Shown here piece by piece: positions 45,278-56,019 of a stretch of DNA of 64,000 bases (positions are counted from its first letter, which is position 1; each line of letters opens with the position of its first letter). Made by a program: the position numbers and the translations under genes. Source of the DNA: Quercus robur (Eukaryota > Streptophyta > Magnoliopsida > Fagales > Fagaceae); assembly GCF_932294415.1 (NCBI RefSeq), contig NC_065535.1:70549362-70613361 (forward strand). The letters run 5' to 3'. Under the pieces are notes generated by a model. The model did not search any database, was not told the origin of the DNA, and saw only the letters and a list, made by a program, of their open reading frames with translations.

Positions 45278-48200
45278 GGTGAGGGAGGGTAAGGTTGCCT
45301 ACCAATTATCACTCCTAGACCTCACAGAAGTGGGTGCTTTGTGCATTGGGTACAACCTTATCTATATATGTATGCATGGATGAAATTTGAACACGGAACA
45401 CCATTAATTTTGTACCTACTTAATATGCATTAAAAAAGGTTTTCTGATTTATCTGCTTGCTTTCAGGTTTTATGCGGTAGCAAAAGCACCCTTGTCAAAG
45501 GAGCCTGTGGGGTTGGCTTGGGATTTTCATGCCAAGATCTTCTTACCAGGGTTGAAGTTGCTGATAACTCTGACTTGGACAAAGAAACTAGCAAGATTCA
45601 GGAAGAGCACCTGCTTGGAAATATTGTGAGGGCCTTATCTCTGATGATATGTCAGCTTACTCAATCTTCATCTGATATTGTGGAAAGTCTTTCTGCGTAT
45701 TTCACGCCAGACATGTATGATCTTGATAGTATTAGAACTGCTAACCTGCCATGTGAGAACAGTGATGACTTGGAGGAAGATATCTGGGGTGTTGCGGGAC
45801 TTGTTCTTGGTTTGGCGAGCTCTGTTGGTGCAATATACCGAGCTGGGGCACATGATGCTGTGCTCAAGATAAAAGGCTTAATCCTATCATGGATTCCACA
45901 TGTCAATTCGTTAGTTCAAAATTATGGTTCTTGCAGTGAAGGAGCTGAGATTCTTATGTCCGTAGGATCCTGTCTTGCACTTCCCATTGTAGTGACATTC
46001 TGCCAGAGAGTAGAATTGATGGATGATAATGAGCTAGATCATCTATTGAATGGCTATATGGAGCTCATTTCTGAATTAGTTTCTGTTAAAAAATCTGGCA
46101 GCTTTCATCAGAGTTTGTTAATGGCATCATGCATTGGAGCCGGAAGCCTTCTTGCCTGTATTTTGAATGAAGGGGTGCATTCTATTGAAGTTGAATGTGT
46201 CAAAGGTTTACTAGAATTGTTTAGAAAATGTTATTCTGATCCTTACCCTCCTCTTATTCATTTGGGTGGGATGCTTGGGGTTGTTAATGCTATGGGAGCT
46301 AGTGCTGGGATTTTGGTTCATATAAATCATCTAACCTCCTCAATGCAGACTGGTTATGAGCAAAAGGTACTTTTTTGCTGTTCTTGTTAGGTCCTTTTAG
46401 TTCTGATTTCCTTTTTCCTATTTGCATGTGTATATACAATTAAATATTCTTTGTTTTCTGCACAGGAGTCTCGCTATCTCAGGGGTCCTCTACTTTCAAG
46501 TCCTGTTTGTCTGCCAGATTTGACATCATTGATGCAAGATATATTTCTGGTTGCACAGAATTCCGATGAGCATCAGCTGCAACAATATGCAGCATGGGCT
46601 GTTTCATTTCTTCGACATCATATGTGGTCCAAGGAAGTCCTTGACAGTGATGATATGACTGGTTCAAAATCTGTCTCTCATAGTTTTCCTGATGACACTG
46701 TAATTATGAGGCTTTGTTTGTGGTTAATGCATCTGAGTGTTTCTGAGGTAGGTCTGTTACTACAAGTTCTGTGGTTTCACAATGAATTGATTTTTTTTTT
46801 TTTTGGGGCTAACTTGTGTGTCTAGACAATGCATTGATGTTATTCCATAGCTTATTTTTCTCAGGTACTTTCTCTGAAAATAAGATGCGTTTTGATACAG
46901 TATGCTTATCAAAAGTGCCATTTTTGTATTCATCCTTGTTATGATTATTACATATTTTTTCTCATTTATCTTGATTTATGTTGATAAAATCTCTTTGGTA
47001 CTTCAGTTGGGTGGTGGACATAAAGTATTTAGTATTGTATGTTCATGCAAAATCTTTTGGTTCCCCCCTCCCCCCATAGGATGCCAGGCTCATTTATGCT
47101 GCATAGTATATTTACTTACATGAAAGAAATGAGTCTTGCGAAAAAGGTTGAGCAATCAAGTATGACATGTTCGAATATATATATATATATATATACATAT
47201 AAACCAATCCTTGAGTTTCCCTCTCTCTCTCTCACACACACAAACACGCACGCATTCTTCTGATCAAAATTTCTAATTTCTTAACTTTCTTAACTTCAGA
47301 AAGGTATCATTGCACATGTTGGCACTGTAGCCACTGTGTTAAGGTGCCTTTCACGTGCTTCTAGGTTGCCAGTCATGGATTGGGGTGCAATCATAAGACG
47401 CTGCATGAGATACGAGGATCAAGTTGCTGAGTTATTGCCACCAGATTCAGCTCTCAAGAAAGGAATCCTCAGGGAGGAATGTGTGCAGTTTTCTATATCT
47501 CATGCAAACCAATTTGATCCGCTCCTAACTTTCCTTGATGAGCTCTCTGACCTGTCCAGATTTAAGACACTTGAGCTGAATTTACAAACATGTCTGCTCA
47601 TTCATCTGGCAGACCTGATAAAAGTATTCTCAGGTTCCAGGGTTGAGAAACTGCTCAATGACATAACTCACTACTTGTCTTCAGTTACTTCAATATTACG
47701 AATTTCATGCTGGAAAGGTCTGTATCAGTGCCTAGATGAAGCTTCTCTCGACTCTGTAGACTACATATACCACATTGAGAAGTGCATGGAGGTGCTATTT
47801 TCTTTGTTGCCAATGCAATCTGCCTCCGTCATGGAAGTGGATCAGCTAAGTTTTGTAGAGGAGTGGTCTGAGGCTATTAAATGCTTAGGAAAGGCTCGGC
47901 GGGGTTGGTTATTGGATTTTTTGCAGGTATACCTTAAATTCTTGTCCTCATGATTGACACCATTAACTTGTGAATAAATATTCATTTACATTGAATTTTT
48001 ATTAAGATACACATATGGCATGAGAACCTTTGACTACACTATATGCTCTATACCTTTAATTGCCTTGTGCACCTCACAGGTTTCACAGGAAGACCTAGTC
48101 CATGGAGCTGGTCAGTTTATTGATGTAGTAAAAAAGATTCAAGTGAAAGCCAAGCTAGTCAGGATTGGTTCCCTCCCATTGACTGAGCTGGGAAGACTCA

Positions 48201-49516
48201 AAGCTTACATACTGAACTCCGAATCACGTGGTTAGTTTCTATACACAAAGACAATAAAAAAAGTTTGGGTAGATATTTGAGTCAGTAAAATTAAATTTTT
48301 TAGAACAATAGTATTTTGCCACAATGCTAAACAGAGATTGGCTATAATTTTTAATAATATTTTACGTTACCTATCAAAAAAAAAAAAGAATGAGTAGTAC
48401 TGTGCAGTGCTTTTACTTCAAAGCGTCTAAATCTTGTGACATATAAACTTTTTTATTTGTAGGTGTCTGGGATTTGCTCATTGAAGTTGTAGCAACTCTA
48501 CAACATGCAGAGGGAAGTGTTAGAAGACAGTGGGTTGTTGATGCATTGGAAATTAGCTGTATATCAAGTTATCCTTCCACGGTAGGGACTAGGCATGAAA
48601 TTACTTTAATGTTGAATGATTAGGATAAGAATTATATATGGGACCATTATTAAAACAGATATAATCCTCCCCTGCACCTGTATGGGAATGGAAGACAAAA
48701 ATCCATGTTATTGCTGACCTATGTTAGTAGAAATGAGGTATCCCCAAAAATTAAAAAAAGAAAAAGAAAAAGAAAAGAATAGAAATCTGTGTGTACGAAG
48801 ATTCCACATAATTTTGTTGGTAGGGCCTACTATATGAGAAACCATTTTGTTTGACATTCAGTTCAATGGCAGTGTCACAGTTTATTTAATTTAAATGCTG
48901 TTAACGTTGACATCTTGGAGCCTGTTTACTTGTCCTATGGTCCTTCCTTTTGCCTTAAAACAGTGCGTCTTAAAGTCATTTTGGTGAAGGGCTATTGTAT
49001 TTTAGGATTCCTCTCGGCTGGTGAAGTGATTTGCATGTTCTTCTGGACAGTGTAGTGGCTTGCCAGAACTGGGGATTAAATGAAACATTAAAGGGGAGAA
49101 TTTTTTATTGCTAACTTACATTTCTTTGTGCCCTTTCTTTTTACTGAATCCAGGCACTGCAGTTTCTTGGTCTGCTATGCGGTATCAGCTGCAAATACAT
49201 GCCTCTTCTAATTCTGGACCGTCTTACCGTGTTGAGTGATCTACCGGTTACCCTGACTTCTCTTATGTCAGACCCCAGTTGGGAAGTTGTAGCAGAATCC
49301 ATTGTTTCTTATCTTTGGGTATCAACGGAACGCATTTACAATTGGGCTACTCTAAACGTAAGCAGTGATGATACACCAGGCATTCAACCTATTGATGAAA
49401 GTGAGAATGATATGGGTGCTTTCCTATTGCGTGTGATGCATCGTGCCTGTGTATCTTTGAAAGATCATTTGCCTCTAGAGAAGCAGCTGAAGCTTGCAAA
49501 CATGATTGTCAACTAA
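31850..49516 (+). CDS. RST1: RST1 (RESURRECTION1), focadhesin/DUF3730 family
   Basis: I read 25 exons, all with GT-AG borders and matching phases: 31850-32242, 33571-33855, 33994-34077, 34282-34558, 35040-35317, 35589-35772, 35999-36186, 36313-36413, 37381-37456, 37694-37825, 37909-37990, 40799-40871, 41394-41562, 41754-41884, 42858-42949, 43319-43446, 43518-43733, 43847-43924, 44247-44429, 45467-46366, 46466-46747, 47300-47926, 48080-48230, 48463-48581, 49154-49516. They give 1,863 codons plus stop; from memory Arabidopsis RST1 has 1,841 residues. The protein starts [20 protein letters not shown] and ends KLANMIVN. It is a large alpha-helical repeat protein with DUF3730 in the N-terminal third. 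In Arabidopsis RST1, with RIPR, bridges the cytoplasmic exosome and the Ski complex; mutants have altered cuticular wax, abort embryos and silence endogenous mRNAs through siRNAs. No break is seen, so it is probably functional. Exon 4 may start three bases earlier, and a small exon missed between 46748 and 47299 is possible. Confidence 0.95.
32298..32676 (-). mobile_element. LINE 3' fragment in RST1 intron 1, antisense
   Basis: A T-run (32298-32314) is the poly-A tail of a minus-strand LINE. The minus frame from 32665 to 32336 reads the end of an RNase H domain ([20 protein letters not shown], then [11 protein letters not shown]), the usual LINE C-terminus. Only about 380 bp remain, with no clear target duplication. 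Confidence 0.82.
32677..32932. mobile_element. hAT-like MITE in RST1 intron 1
   Basis: The left end taggctctgtttgtttt and the right end ccaaacagaaccta (complement taggttctgtttgg) are the inverted ends commonly seen in plant hAT-type MITEs. It is about 255 bp and includes an A-run. No clear 8-bp duplication was found. Confidence 0.55.
32960..33272. mobile_element. MITE-like element in RST1 intron 1
   Basis: Left gactaaactacactttgggc pairs imperfectly with the right end (complement ggctaccatatactattggc), and internal arms ttggggttgttt/aaacaaccccaa match. It resembles degenerate Mutator-like MITEs. No target duplication was recognised. Confidence 0.45.
35843..35949. repeat. Near-perfect hairpin (foldback MITE) in RST1 intron 6
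   Basis: The arms tggctagtttggatggaggg and (complement of the right) tggccagtttggatggagag continue for about 50 bases with a tiny loop. The element ends only 49 bases before exon 7, so the branch point must lie within that short gap or inside the hairpin. Confidence 0.85.
38847..40504. mobile_element. Probable transposon in RST1 intron 11 with 9-bp TSD
   Basis: The 9-mer ttcaagtgc occurs at 38838-38846 and 40505-40513. The ends just inside (aagcctggttc and complement aggtctggctc) match at 8 of 11 positions. The 1.66-kb interior is AT-rich, without coding signal, and includes a C-run tract. It explains most of the length of the largest intron. The family is not recognised; a Mutator-like element is possible from the TSD length. 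Confidence 0.5.
38900..38932. repeat. C-homopolymer tract
   Basis: Two runs of 15 C separated by aca, inside the intron 11 element. Length is uncertain because of slippage. Confidence 0.9.
41951..42800. mobile_element. Possible transposon relic in RST1 intron 14
   Basis: The stretch begins ttgtcaaaacatgaatcgta and ends with gagcacttttgatacacc, whose complement starts similarly (tgtatcaaaagtgctc). It is rich in tatcgtatcg/gatacat words. The ends are too diverged for a firm call, and no duplication was seen. Confidence 0.35.
44513..44640 (+). repeat. tRNA-derived SINE-like segment in RST1 intron 19
   Basis: cctctaactcaaatgacaca recalls the 5' end of plant tRNA-derived SINEs. It is followed by taagagtaagatgg and a strong B box (gggttcaagaccc, 44575-44587). 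No clear tail or target duplication. Confidence 0.5.
44888..45077. mobile_element. MITE-like element in RST1 intron 19
   Basis: The left arm ggtaaaaacactattttcgt and the right arm (complement ccttaaaactatattctttt) pair imperfectly, and the inside has the 'gtccttgaaatatag' style of the other Mutator-like MITEs here. It is about 190 bp, with no certain duplication. Confidence 0.45.
45220..45280. repeat. CA, GA and G simple-repeat tract
   Basis: (AC)n at about 45220-45233, (GA)n at 45247-45268 and a G-run of about 13, all in RST1 intron 19. Confidence 0.85.
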
Positions 49517-50550
49517 CAAGCACTTGTCTCTGCAATGGCACATTCAGATGGTTAGTATGAAAATCTGTAAGACAATTTATGGTTTCTCATGAGATGGTCA
49601 GTTGAGGCCTGCTAAATTTGCATGTAAATTCTTTTTTAACTTCAACATTGTAAATTTCAGATAATGATAATGAAAAATCTTGCATATATTCATAGGACGA
49701 ACGGACAGCCATATCTTCCTCCATTCTCTTTTAATAGGTCTGCCTGAGTTTGGAAGAGTTTGGAATTGGACCATAATGATCTTTACATTGTAACTTTTCA
49801 AAAAATCATGAACAAGTCCTGTTTGGATTCATTGGATGACAAATTAAAGCTACATCCACGGCCTCAAAGTAGTAGGTTAGCTTAGGTTAGGTTTGCGCTT
49901 AGGAAAAATGAGAAGAAGTGTGTTGTTGAATGAGTAATGCTACAAAGTCTGGTATTCAACAATATATAAAACCTAAAATTTAAATTAAAAAAATAATGGA
50001 AACCATTTAGAATTATATATATAGAGTAAAAGTCAATTAGACTTTGACTCGTACATCTCTAGCTCATCAAGATTCAAGACAAAAACATCCATGACAGAAG
50101 ACAGACTATTTTGTAAAGTTCCATTTAGATTTTGACATCGGGGTTTTTTGCCCGTTACACTAATTTTTCAAACATATTAGTTATGTGTCCAAAATTGAAT
50201 TGCAGCCCAGTGTCCTCGAATTATTATTATTTTTCTTAATCAATGAGCATTATTTTCTCACGTTGGGCATGATTATCATGTATCTTGTGCATAAGGATAT
50301 ATTTCAAGTAGTTTTGTGGGGATGGGGATTTAGTGATGGAGTCCGCCAAATATCAATAAAATTGAATTTAGGGTTTTCAAATTAAAAGTCAAATGTTTTT
50401 CTCACCTTAATTAATTAAGAGGGAAGCTTTAGGTGATCGAGCGTTTTTTATTTATTTATTTAAAGAGTCGGCCAAGTGATAGAGTGAATTGGGAATCTAA
50501 AGATAAGAAACTTTTAGTCCTTATAAATTTCTTGTTGGAGACTGGTAGTT

Positions 50551-50586
<36 letters not shown>

Positions 50587-51056
50587 GTGTTTTTGTTTCA
50601 ATGAAAATACAAAAAGTAATCTCATTCTTAAATCACCTAAACGTGATTTTTTTTTTTTTTTGGTGGGAGAATTACCTGGACGTAATTATATATCTCCTTT
50701 TTTTCCCCCTAAATTTTAAAAATAGAAAAAGAAAAAAGGAATTGATTTGTGTCTTACGTGTTATAAAGAAGTCTTTTAAAAATATGACTCTACAATGTTT
50801 TAAAGTTTGTTATTTTGTTAGAAATTCATATGGTTTTCACTTCCTTACCGAATTGGACTCGGACAAGCATGAAGAATGACTATAAAACAAGGCTTCTAAG
50901 CCCTCTTTTGGCCATTCCATCGGTTGATTTCTAATATTCTTAAAAGTTTTCCCCTTCTTTTATGTCAGTGAATAGGATATCTCTCTTTTTCTAAGGTAAA
51001 AGAAGGTTGTCAAGGATGGAAAAAGATCAATATTGAAAGACAGTGAAAACCAAATC
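49517..51056. other. Intergenic, RST1 3' region, no gene seen
   Basis: Contains the presumed RST1 3' untranslated region, T-runs (50552-50582 and 50648-50661) and AT-rich filler. The ORFs crossing the T-runs are not convincing as proteins. Confidence 0.5.
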
Positions 51057-52089
51057 ATGCCAATCTGGTCTGAACTTCCCTCAGAACTCCTTCAACTTGT
51101 CTACAAACACTTAACACCTTACTGATCAACTTCGATATGGTTTAGTTTGCAAGTCATGGCTTCTGGTAGCCAACAAAACACCTTATCCCCCAGCACCCGA
51201 GCATCCATGGTTGATGACAAAGAGAGGCAACCGTAAAGAACCATACGAGTTTTTAAGCCTCACAGATAAAAGGGTTTACAAGATGTACAAGTTTCCACAA
51301 CATGAGTCCATCAAAGGATGCTCTAAAGGCTGGTTGGTCACAACAAAAGACCGCGAGTTGCACCTCTTAAATCCCATATCTAACGTTAAATTTCAACTCC
51401 CACATCATTTTCAGTTTACATATGTCCCAGATGTTTGCAAAATCAAGAAAGCCATCATGTTGCATGGTCCTGACACTTTTGTTGCAGTGCTTTTTTGCCT
51501 GGGAAATTTGGCCATTTGCAAAGTAGGAGAGCAGATATGGAGAAATACCTCCACTTCTATAAATTACGACGATATCATATTTTACGAGGGAAAGTTATAT
51601 GCACCGTATATCGACCATGATAACCAAGCATGCTTCAGTGTTTTTAGTGTATATGATTATGACAGGTTTAGTGTTAGTTTGGTGCCAGAGTCTGATTTTT
51701 GTATAGGTTTCGCGAGATTCAGCCTCAGCACATACCTAGATACATCGATATACTTGGTGGAGTCTTGTGGGGATTTATTGATGGTGACTAGTAGACACAG
51801 ACAAACTGGATTTGATGTTTTCAAGTTAGAAGTGAATGGTAGCCAAGGGCGATACATTAAGATTAAAGATTTGCATGATCAAGTGTTGTTTTTGGGTTAT
51901 GGTTATTCTTTATCTCTTGCATCACAAAATTCTCCTCCGGGACTAAAAGGGAATCATATATATTGTAGTGGCTCCTACTTTAGTCATTACAAAGTTGTTT
52001 TTTCACTCAAAGATGGAAGCATTAAATCATTGCCACCTCGAATGGCTAATCTGGAAGATACAATTTGGTTCACATCTACACTTACTTGA
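51057..52089 (+). pseudogene. F-box/DUF295 (KIB-type) gene with one frameshift
   Basis: The ATG at 51057 starts an F-box (MPIWSELPSELLQLVYKHLT) that meets a TGA at 51123-51125. One base further on, the F-box continues without loss (DQLRYGLVCKSWLLVANKTP, then PAPEHPWLMTKRG) and the frame stays open to 52089. That C-terminal part is a DUF295/KIB-type beta-propeller domain, with RVYKMYKFPQ, GCSKGWLVTT, ELHLLNPISN and a closing SIKSLPPRMANLEDTIWF. F-box proteins of this class are substrate receptors of SCF ubiquitin ligases; the substrate is unknown. The only defect is one extra base at about 51120-51123, so this is either a very young pseudogene or an assembly error. A shortened protein from the in-frame ATG at 51214 would lack the F-box. 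Confidence 0.82.
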
Positions 52090-53364
52090 AGAATGTAAAG
52101 TTTACTGGCTAAATCTGGAGCTAGGATTCTTGTGCGAACTTTCAATTATTTAATTAGATACTCTACTTCATTTGTTTAGGGTTTTTTTTTAATTTGCATT
52201 AAGAACAATAGAATGATTAGCTGACTATGGTTTTTGTTTTCTACTCAGTGTATGGTTAATTAATTGGTCACACCCATGATTATATCTCTAACGATACATA
52301 ATATAGTCGTGCTTAGTATTTGGCTGTTTTTTTCATGGTTTTCATTATTAGGCCCAAAACGTTGCCGTTTTGGCCTAATTTTAATTTTTAATATTTAATT
52401 CCTAATTAAAAAATGGTAAATTGTAAATTACACTCTTAAAGTTGAAAGTGTTTAGATTTTATACTCTGAGGTTACTGAATACTCGTTCCTCTCTATTCCC
52501 TTAAAATCTCAAATTTTCATTCTCCCCGAAATTGGAGAAATTATAAGGTCCACATAGTGGACAAGTGACGTGGTCCACCATTCCACTAAAAGACTCATAC
52601 CTATTTAAAATTGCTGAGTTAGAAAATTTTTTAAAACAGAAACTGATTACTGACTCAGTAATTTTAAACAAGTGGGATTTGACTCAGCAATTTTAAATAA
52701 GTGGGAGTCTTTTAGTGGAATGGTGGACAAATGACGTGGTCTACCAGAGGACTATATAATTTCTCCCGAAATTGGGAGGAATGGGAGAGAATAAAATTAG
52801 ATTTAATGATTTTTTTACTAAAATTCCCAAAATACCCCTATATATTCAACCTTTTTATTTTAAAATAGGGGTCTAATAGTAATATTGTTATAAAATGATT
52901 TCATTCTATTCTCTCCATATTACTCCCAAATAAGATTACTTACATTTCATTCATTTCCATTCCTTTATTTTAAAATATTCAATCAAGGTTATTTGATTCC
53001 ATTCCATTCTATTTCCTTATGAACTTCCAAATGGAGTCTTAGAGTTTAGAGGTGTTTAGATTTTATACTCTAAATTATGAAATTAGAGTGTAAAATATAA
53101 ACATCTTCAAATTTTAGTATCGTAAAATCCAAACACTCCTAAATAAACACTCCAAACTGTCAGGATGTAATATTTTGAAAAATTTTTGAAATCTAAACAA
53201 TCTCATACTTTAAATTTACCCAAAAAAATAAAATAAAATAAAATAAAAAGCAATGCCTCACATCAAAACTAGTATGTGTTTTTTACACTCCGCTCTCCTT
53301 CCCCAAATCAATCCACAACGCGCAACTCAGATAAACCCAAAGCCTCACCGATAGCTCCGCCGTG
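52090..53364. other. Intergenic with nested inverted repeats
   Basis: Between the F-box and PPR genes. A composite inverted structure runs from about 52416 (ggtaaattgtaaattac) to 53220 (complement gggtaaatttaaagtatg), with a clearer foldback at 52520-52782 inside it. Near 52360-52376 is the palindrome-like ccaaaacgttgccgttttgg. Nothing coding was seen. Confidence 0.45.
52520..52782. mobile_element. Foldback MITE, about 100-bp arms
   Basis: The left arm (cattctccccgaaattggag through gtggaatggtggacc-type sequence to tttaaaattgctgagt, ending about 52621) and the right arm (starting actcagcaattttaaataag at about 52682) are inverted copies over about 100 bp. The spacer has a second tandem copy of the actcagyaattttaaa motif. 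No target duplication is certain. Confidence 0.7.
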
Positions 53365-53444
53365 ATGGCTACGCCTTTGACGCTCCGCCGCTGTAGCTCC
53401 TCTACTTTCCTCCTCCCTTTGAGTCCACACAGATCAATCATCAG
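53365..53444 (+). other. Possible orphan first exon or upstream ORF
   Basis: The short frame MATPLTLRRCSSSTFLLPLS...HRSIIR has the Arg/Ser-rich, acid-free look of an organelle transit peptide and ends at a possible donor (cag|gtgatg). No second exon is recognisable before the PPR gene. It may be an upstream ORF or non-coding exon of the PPR transcript, or the remnant of another gene. Confidence 0.3.
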
Positions 53445-53657
53445 GTGATGAGCTTTGCCATTTTCATCTGAGATAGAGAGCCAGAGAGTTCACTGTGTTA
53501 ATATGAGTGAGAGACAGAGAGAGTGAAATTTAAAAAAAAAAAAAAAGATTTAATTTGGAGTCCAGGACCTTCATTCTTTCATGGTTGAACGTTGGTGCAT
53601 CTTCCATGAATTCCTCTGCCAAACGGTAAAATTTATAGCTTACTGTGTCTGTTAGTG

Positions 53658-55571
53658 ATGCCTCGAACTTCAATATTTTCCATTAAACAAATCCTCATTT
53701 TATCACACAAAAACTCTGCCTTTCATTCAAAACCATTCCTCAACCTTAATAATTTCATACCCATTTCAGCTTTCTCTTCTTCATCACTACAGACCATACA
53801 GGATTCAGAATCCAAATCCATCTCAAACCCACTTTACCATTTGCTCCCCCAAACCCAAAACCCCAACAACATTGTCAATCTCATTTGTTCAAACCTTAAA
53901 CAAAATACCCAGTTACCTCTTTTTCAAAATGAGCTTAAAGGGCTTCTTCCTCATCTGGGTTCTCATGAAATTTCAAGAGTTCTGTTGAGGTTTCAATCTG
54001 ATTCCTCATCAGCTCTCACTTTCTTCAATTGGGTCAAGAATGATTTAAGTCTCAGACCCACTATCCAGAATTATTGTATTATTGTTCATATTTTGATTTG
54101 GTCTAGAAAATTTTCTCAAGCCATGAACTTTTTGTGTGAATTGATAGAAATGGTTAAGGTCGTTTCACCAGATGATGGTGATGTTTTTGGAAGTTTGGTT
54201 TTGTGCGGTGAAGATTGTAATTGGGATCCAGTTGTCTTTGATATGCTTATTAAGGTTTATGTGAAAGCCAACATGATTGAACAAGGTTTTGGGACTTTTA
54301 GGAGGTCTGTGGAGGTTGGTTTTGTTCCTAGTGTAGTTGCTTGTAATTGTCTTTTGAATGGGTTGGTGAAGCTGAGATGTGTTGATCGGTGTTGGGAGGT
54401 ATATGAAGAAATGGGGAGAATTGGGATACACCCAAATGCTTATACGTTTAATATGTTGATTAATGTTTTATGCAAGGATAAAGATGTGGATAAGGTGAAT
54501 GAATTCATAGAGAAGATGGAAGAGGAAGGGTTTAATCCAGATGTGGTGACGTACAATACATTGATTAATAGTTATTGTAGGAAAGGAAGGTTGGGGGATG
54601 CATTTTATTTGTATAAGATTATGTATAGGAGGGGTGCATTGCCGGATTTGTTTTCATATACTGCCTTGATGAATGGTCTTTGTAAAGAAGGGAAGGTTAG
54701 GGAGGCTCATCAGCTTTTTCATCGAATGGTTCACAGAGGGTTAAGTCCAGACACTATGTCTTATAATACTCTTATTTGTGGTTATTGCAAGGAGGGAAAG
54801 ATGAAAGAGTCAAGGTCATTGTTGTATGAGATGATAGGAAATGGGGTTCGCCCGGATAGTTTTACTTGTCGAGTTGTTGTGGAAGGATATGGAAACGAGA
54901 GTAAGTTGCTTTCAGCTTTGAATTTGCTGTCAGAGCTTGAGAGATTTGAAATTCCTATTTCTCCTGACATTTATGAATATCTAGTAGTCAAACTGTGTGA
55001 AGAGAATCGGCCATTTGCCGCTAAAAGTGTTCTGGAAAGAATCTCTCATTATGGTTATGTGCCTGACGTTGATGTCTATAATGAGCTGATTCTATCCCTT
55101 TGCAAATGTAATTATGTGGCAGAGGCATTAGCTTTGAAAGCTGAGATGGTGAATAAAAATATAAAACCCAATATTGTTACATATAGAGCTCTTATAGACT
55201 GCTTGTGTAAAATAAACAAAAGTGTGGAGGGTGAATATGTAATGAAAGAAATGGTTAAATTTGGTGTGCCACCTGATACGGCAATATGCAAGGCATTAAT
55301 AAATGGATACTGCAAGGAAATGGATATCAATAGAGCAGAATCATTATTGGGCTTCTTTGCCAGGGAATTTCAAATCTTCGATACTGAAAGTTACAATGCA
55401 CTTGTGAAAGTCCTCTCTGAGAATGCTGATGTGACTACTTTGATGGAACTTCAGGATAGGATGCAAAAAGTAGGATTTGCACCAAATAACTTAACATGCA
55501 AGTTTGTGATTGATGGATTATGGAAAGCTACGACACTGGACAAGAACAAGCTTAATCTGGAATGCATGTAG
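53658..55571 (+). CDS. P-class pentatricopeptide repeat protein (At5g40400-like)
   Basis: An intronless gene of 637 residues. The first in-frame ATG is at 53658 (MPRTSIFSIKQILILSHK); the GTG just before it is not taken as a start. The N terminus, rich in Ser, Lys and Arg with few acids for about 45 residues, suggests import into mitochondria or plastids. From about residue 195 there are about eleven or twelve degenerate 35-residue PPR motifs, clearest in PNAYTFNMLINVLCKDKDVD, PDVVTYNTLINSYCRKGRLG, PDLFSYTALMNGLCKEGKVR, PDTMSYNTLICGYCKEGKMK and PNIVTYRALIDCLCKINKSV. No E, DYW or SMR domain follows, so it is P-class. Such proteins bind organelle RNA to stabilise, process or help translate it; the target is unknown. 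The RFQSDSSSALTFFNWVKND region recalls Arabidopsis At5g40400. The frame is intact and probably functional. Confidence 0.9.
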   Translation: MPRTSIFSIKQILILSHKNSAFHSKPFLNLNNFIPISAFSSSSLQTIQDSESKSISNPLYHLLPQTQNPNNIVNLICSNLKQNTQLPLFQNELKGLLPHLGSHEISRVLLRFQSDSSSALTFFNWVKNDLSLRPTIQNYCIIVHILIWSRKFSQAMNFLCELIEMVKVVSPDDGDVFGSLVLCGEDCNWDPVVFDMLIKVYVKANMIEQGFGTFRRSVEVGFVPSVVACNCLLNGLVKLRCVDRCWEVYEEMGRIGIHPNAYTFNMLINVLCKDKDVDKVNEFIEKMEEEGFNPDVVTYNTLINSYCRKGRLGDAFYLYKIMYRRGALPDLFSYTALMNGLCKEGKVREAHQLFHRMVHRGLSPDTMSYNTLICGYCKEGKMKESRSLLYEMIGNGVRPDSFTCRVVVEGYGNESKLLSALNLLSELERFEIPISPDIYEYLVVKLCEENRPFAAKSVLERISHYGYVPDVDVYNELILSLCKCNYVAEALALKAEMVNKNIKPNIVTYRALIDCLCKINKSVEGEYVMKEMVKFGVPPDTAICKALINGYCKEMDINRAESLLGFFAREFQIFDTESYNALVKVLSENADVTTLMELQDRMQKVGFAPNNLTCKFVIDGLWKATTLDKNKLNLECM

Positions 55572-55619
55572 GAATTAGAATTACAGGGGAAAATGCCTTG
55601 TGTTCCCTATCTAGATGAT

Positions 55620-55889
55620 CTGGGATTTTGTTCCATATAAATCATCTAACCTCCACAATGCAGACTGGTTATGAGCAAAAGGTACTTTGCTGTTTTTACT
55701 GGATTTTTTTCTCTGATTTCCTTATTCCTATTTGGTTATGCATGCAGACAAATTTTATTTGTTTGCTGAACAGGAACCTTGCCATATCAGAGGCCCGCTA
55801 CTTTCAAAGCCCTGTTTATCAGCCAAATTTTACATCATTGGTGCAAGAAATATTTCTGGTTGTACAGAATTCTGATGACCATCAGCATT
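55620..55889 (+). pseudogene. Duplicated fragment of RST1 (end of exon 20, intron, start of exon 21)
   Basis: This stretch aligns with 46308-46577 of the RST1 gene in the same order: the end of exon 20 ([17 protein letters not shown]), the GT donor and a shortened intron 20, the AG acceptor at about 55773, and the first 38 or so codons of exon 21 (read in RST1 as [19 protein letters not shown]). Because the intron is included, it was copied as DNA and not through mRNA. Many substitutions separate the two copies. The homology starts 49 bases after the PPR stop codon and ends at the cag of the HQ codons. It has no start and cannot encode RST1. Confidence 0.88.
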
Positions 55890-56019
55890 TCTCTCTCTGT
55901 AGTTGAAATCTAAGAATGGACTTCTGATTCCTTCCTAACATTGTATTCTACATGGTGCTATGTGATGGAAGCATGTCTTTGCATTTCTCTCTCATACACA
56001 CGCACATAATTATGTTCTG

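Noticed and set aside
50433..50879. 148-residue ORF downstream of RST1
   Set aside because: Contains a Phe run from a T-homopolymer and no domain; likely non-coding.
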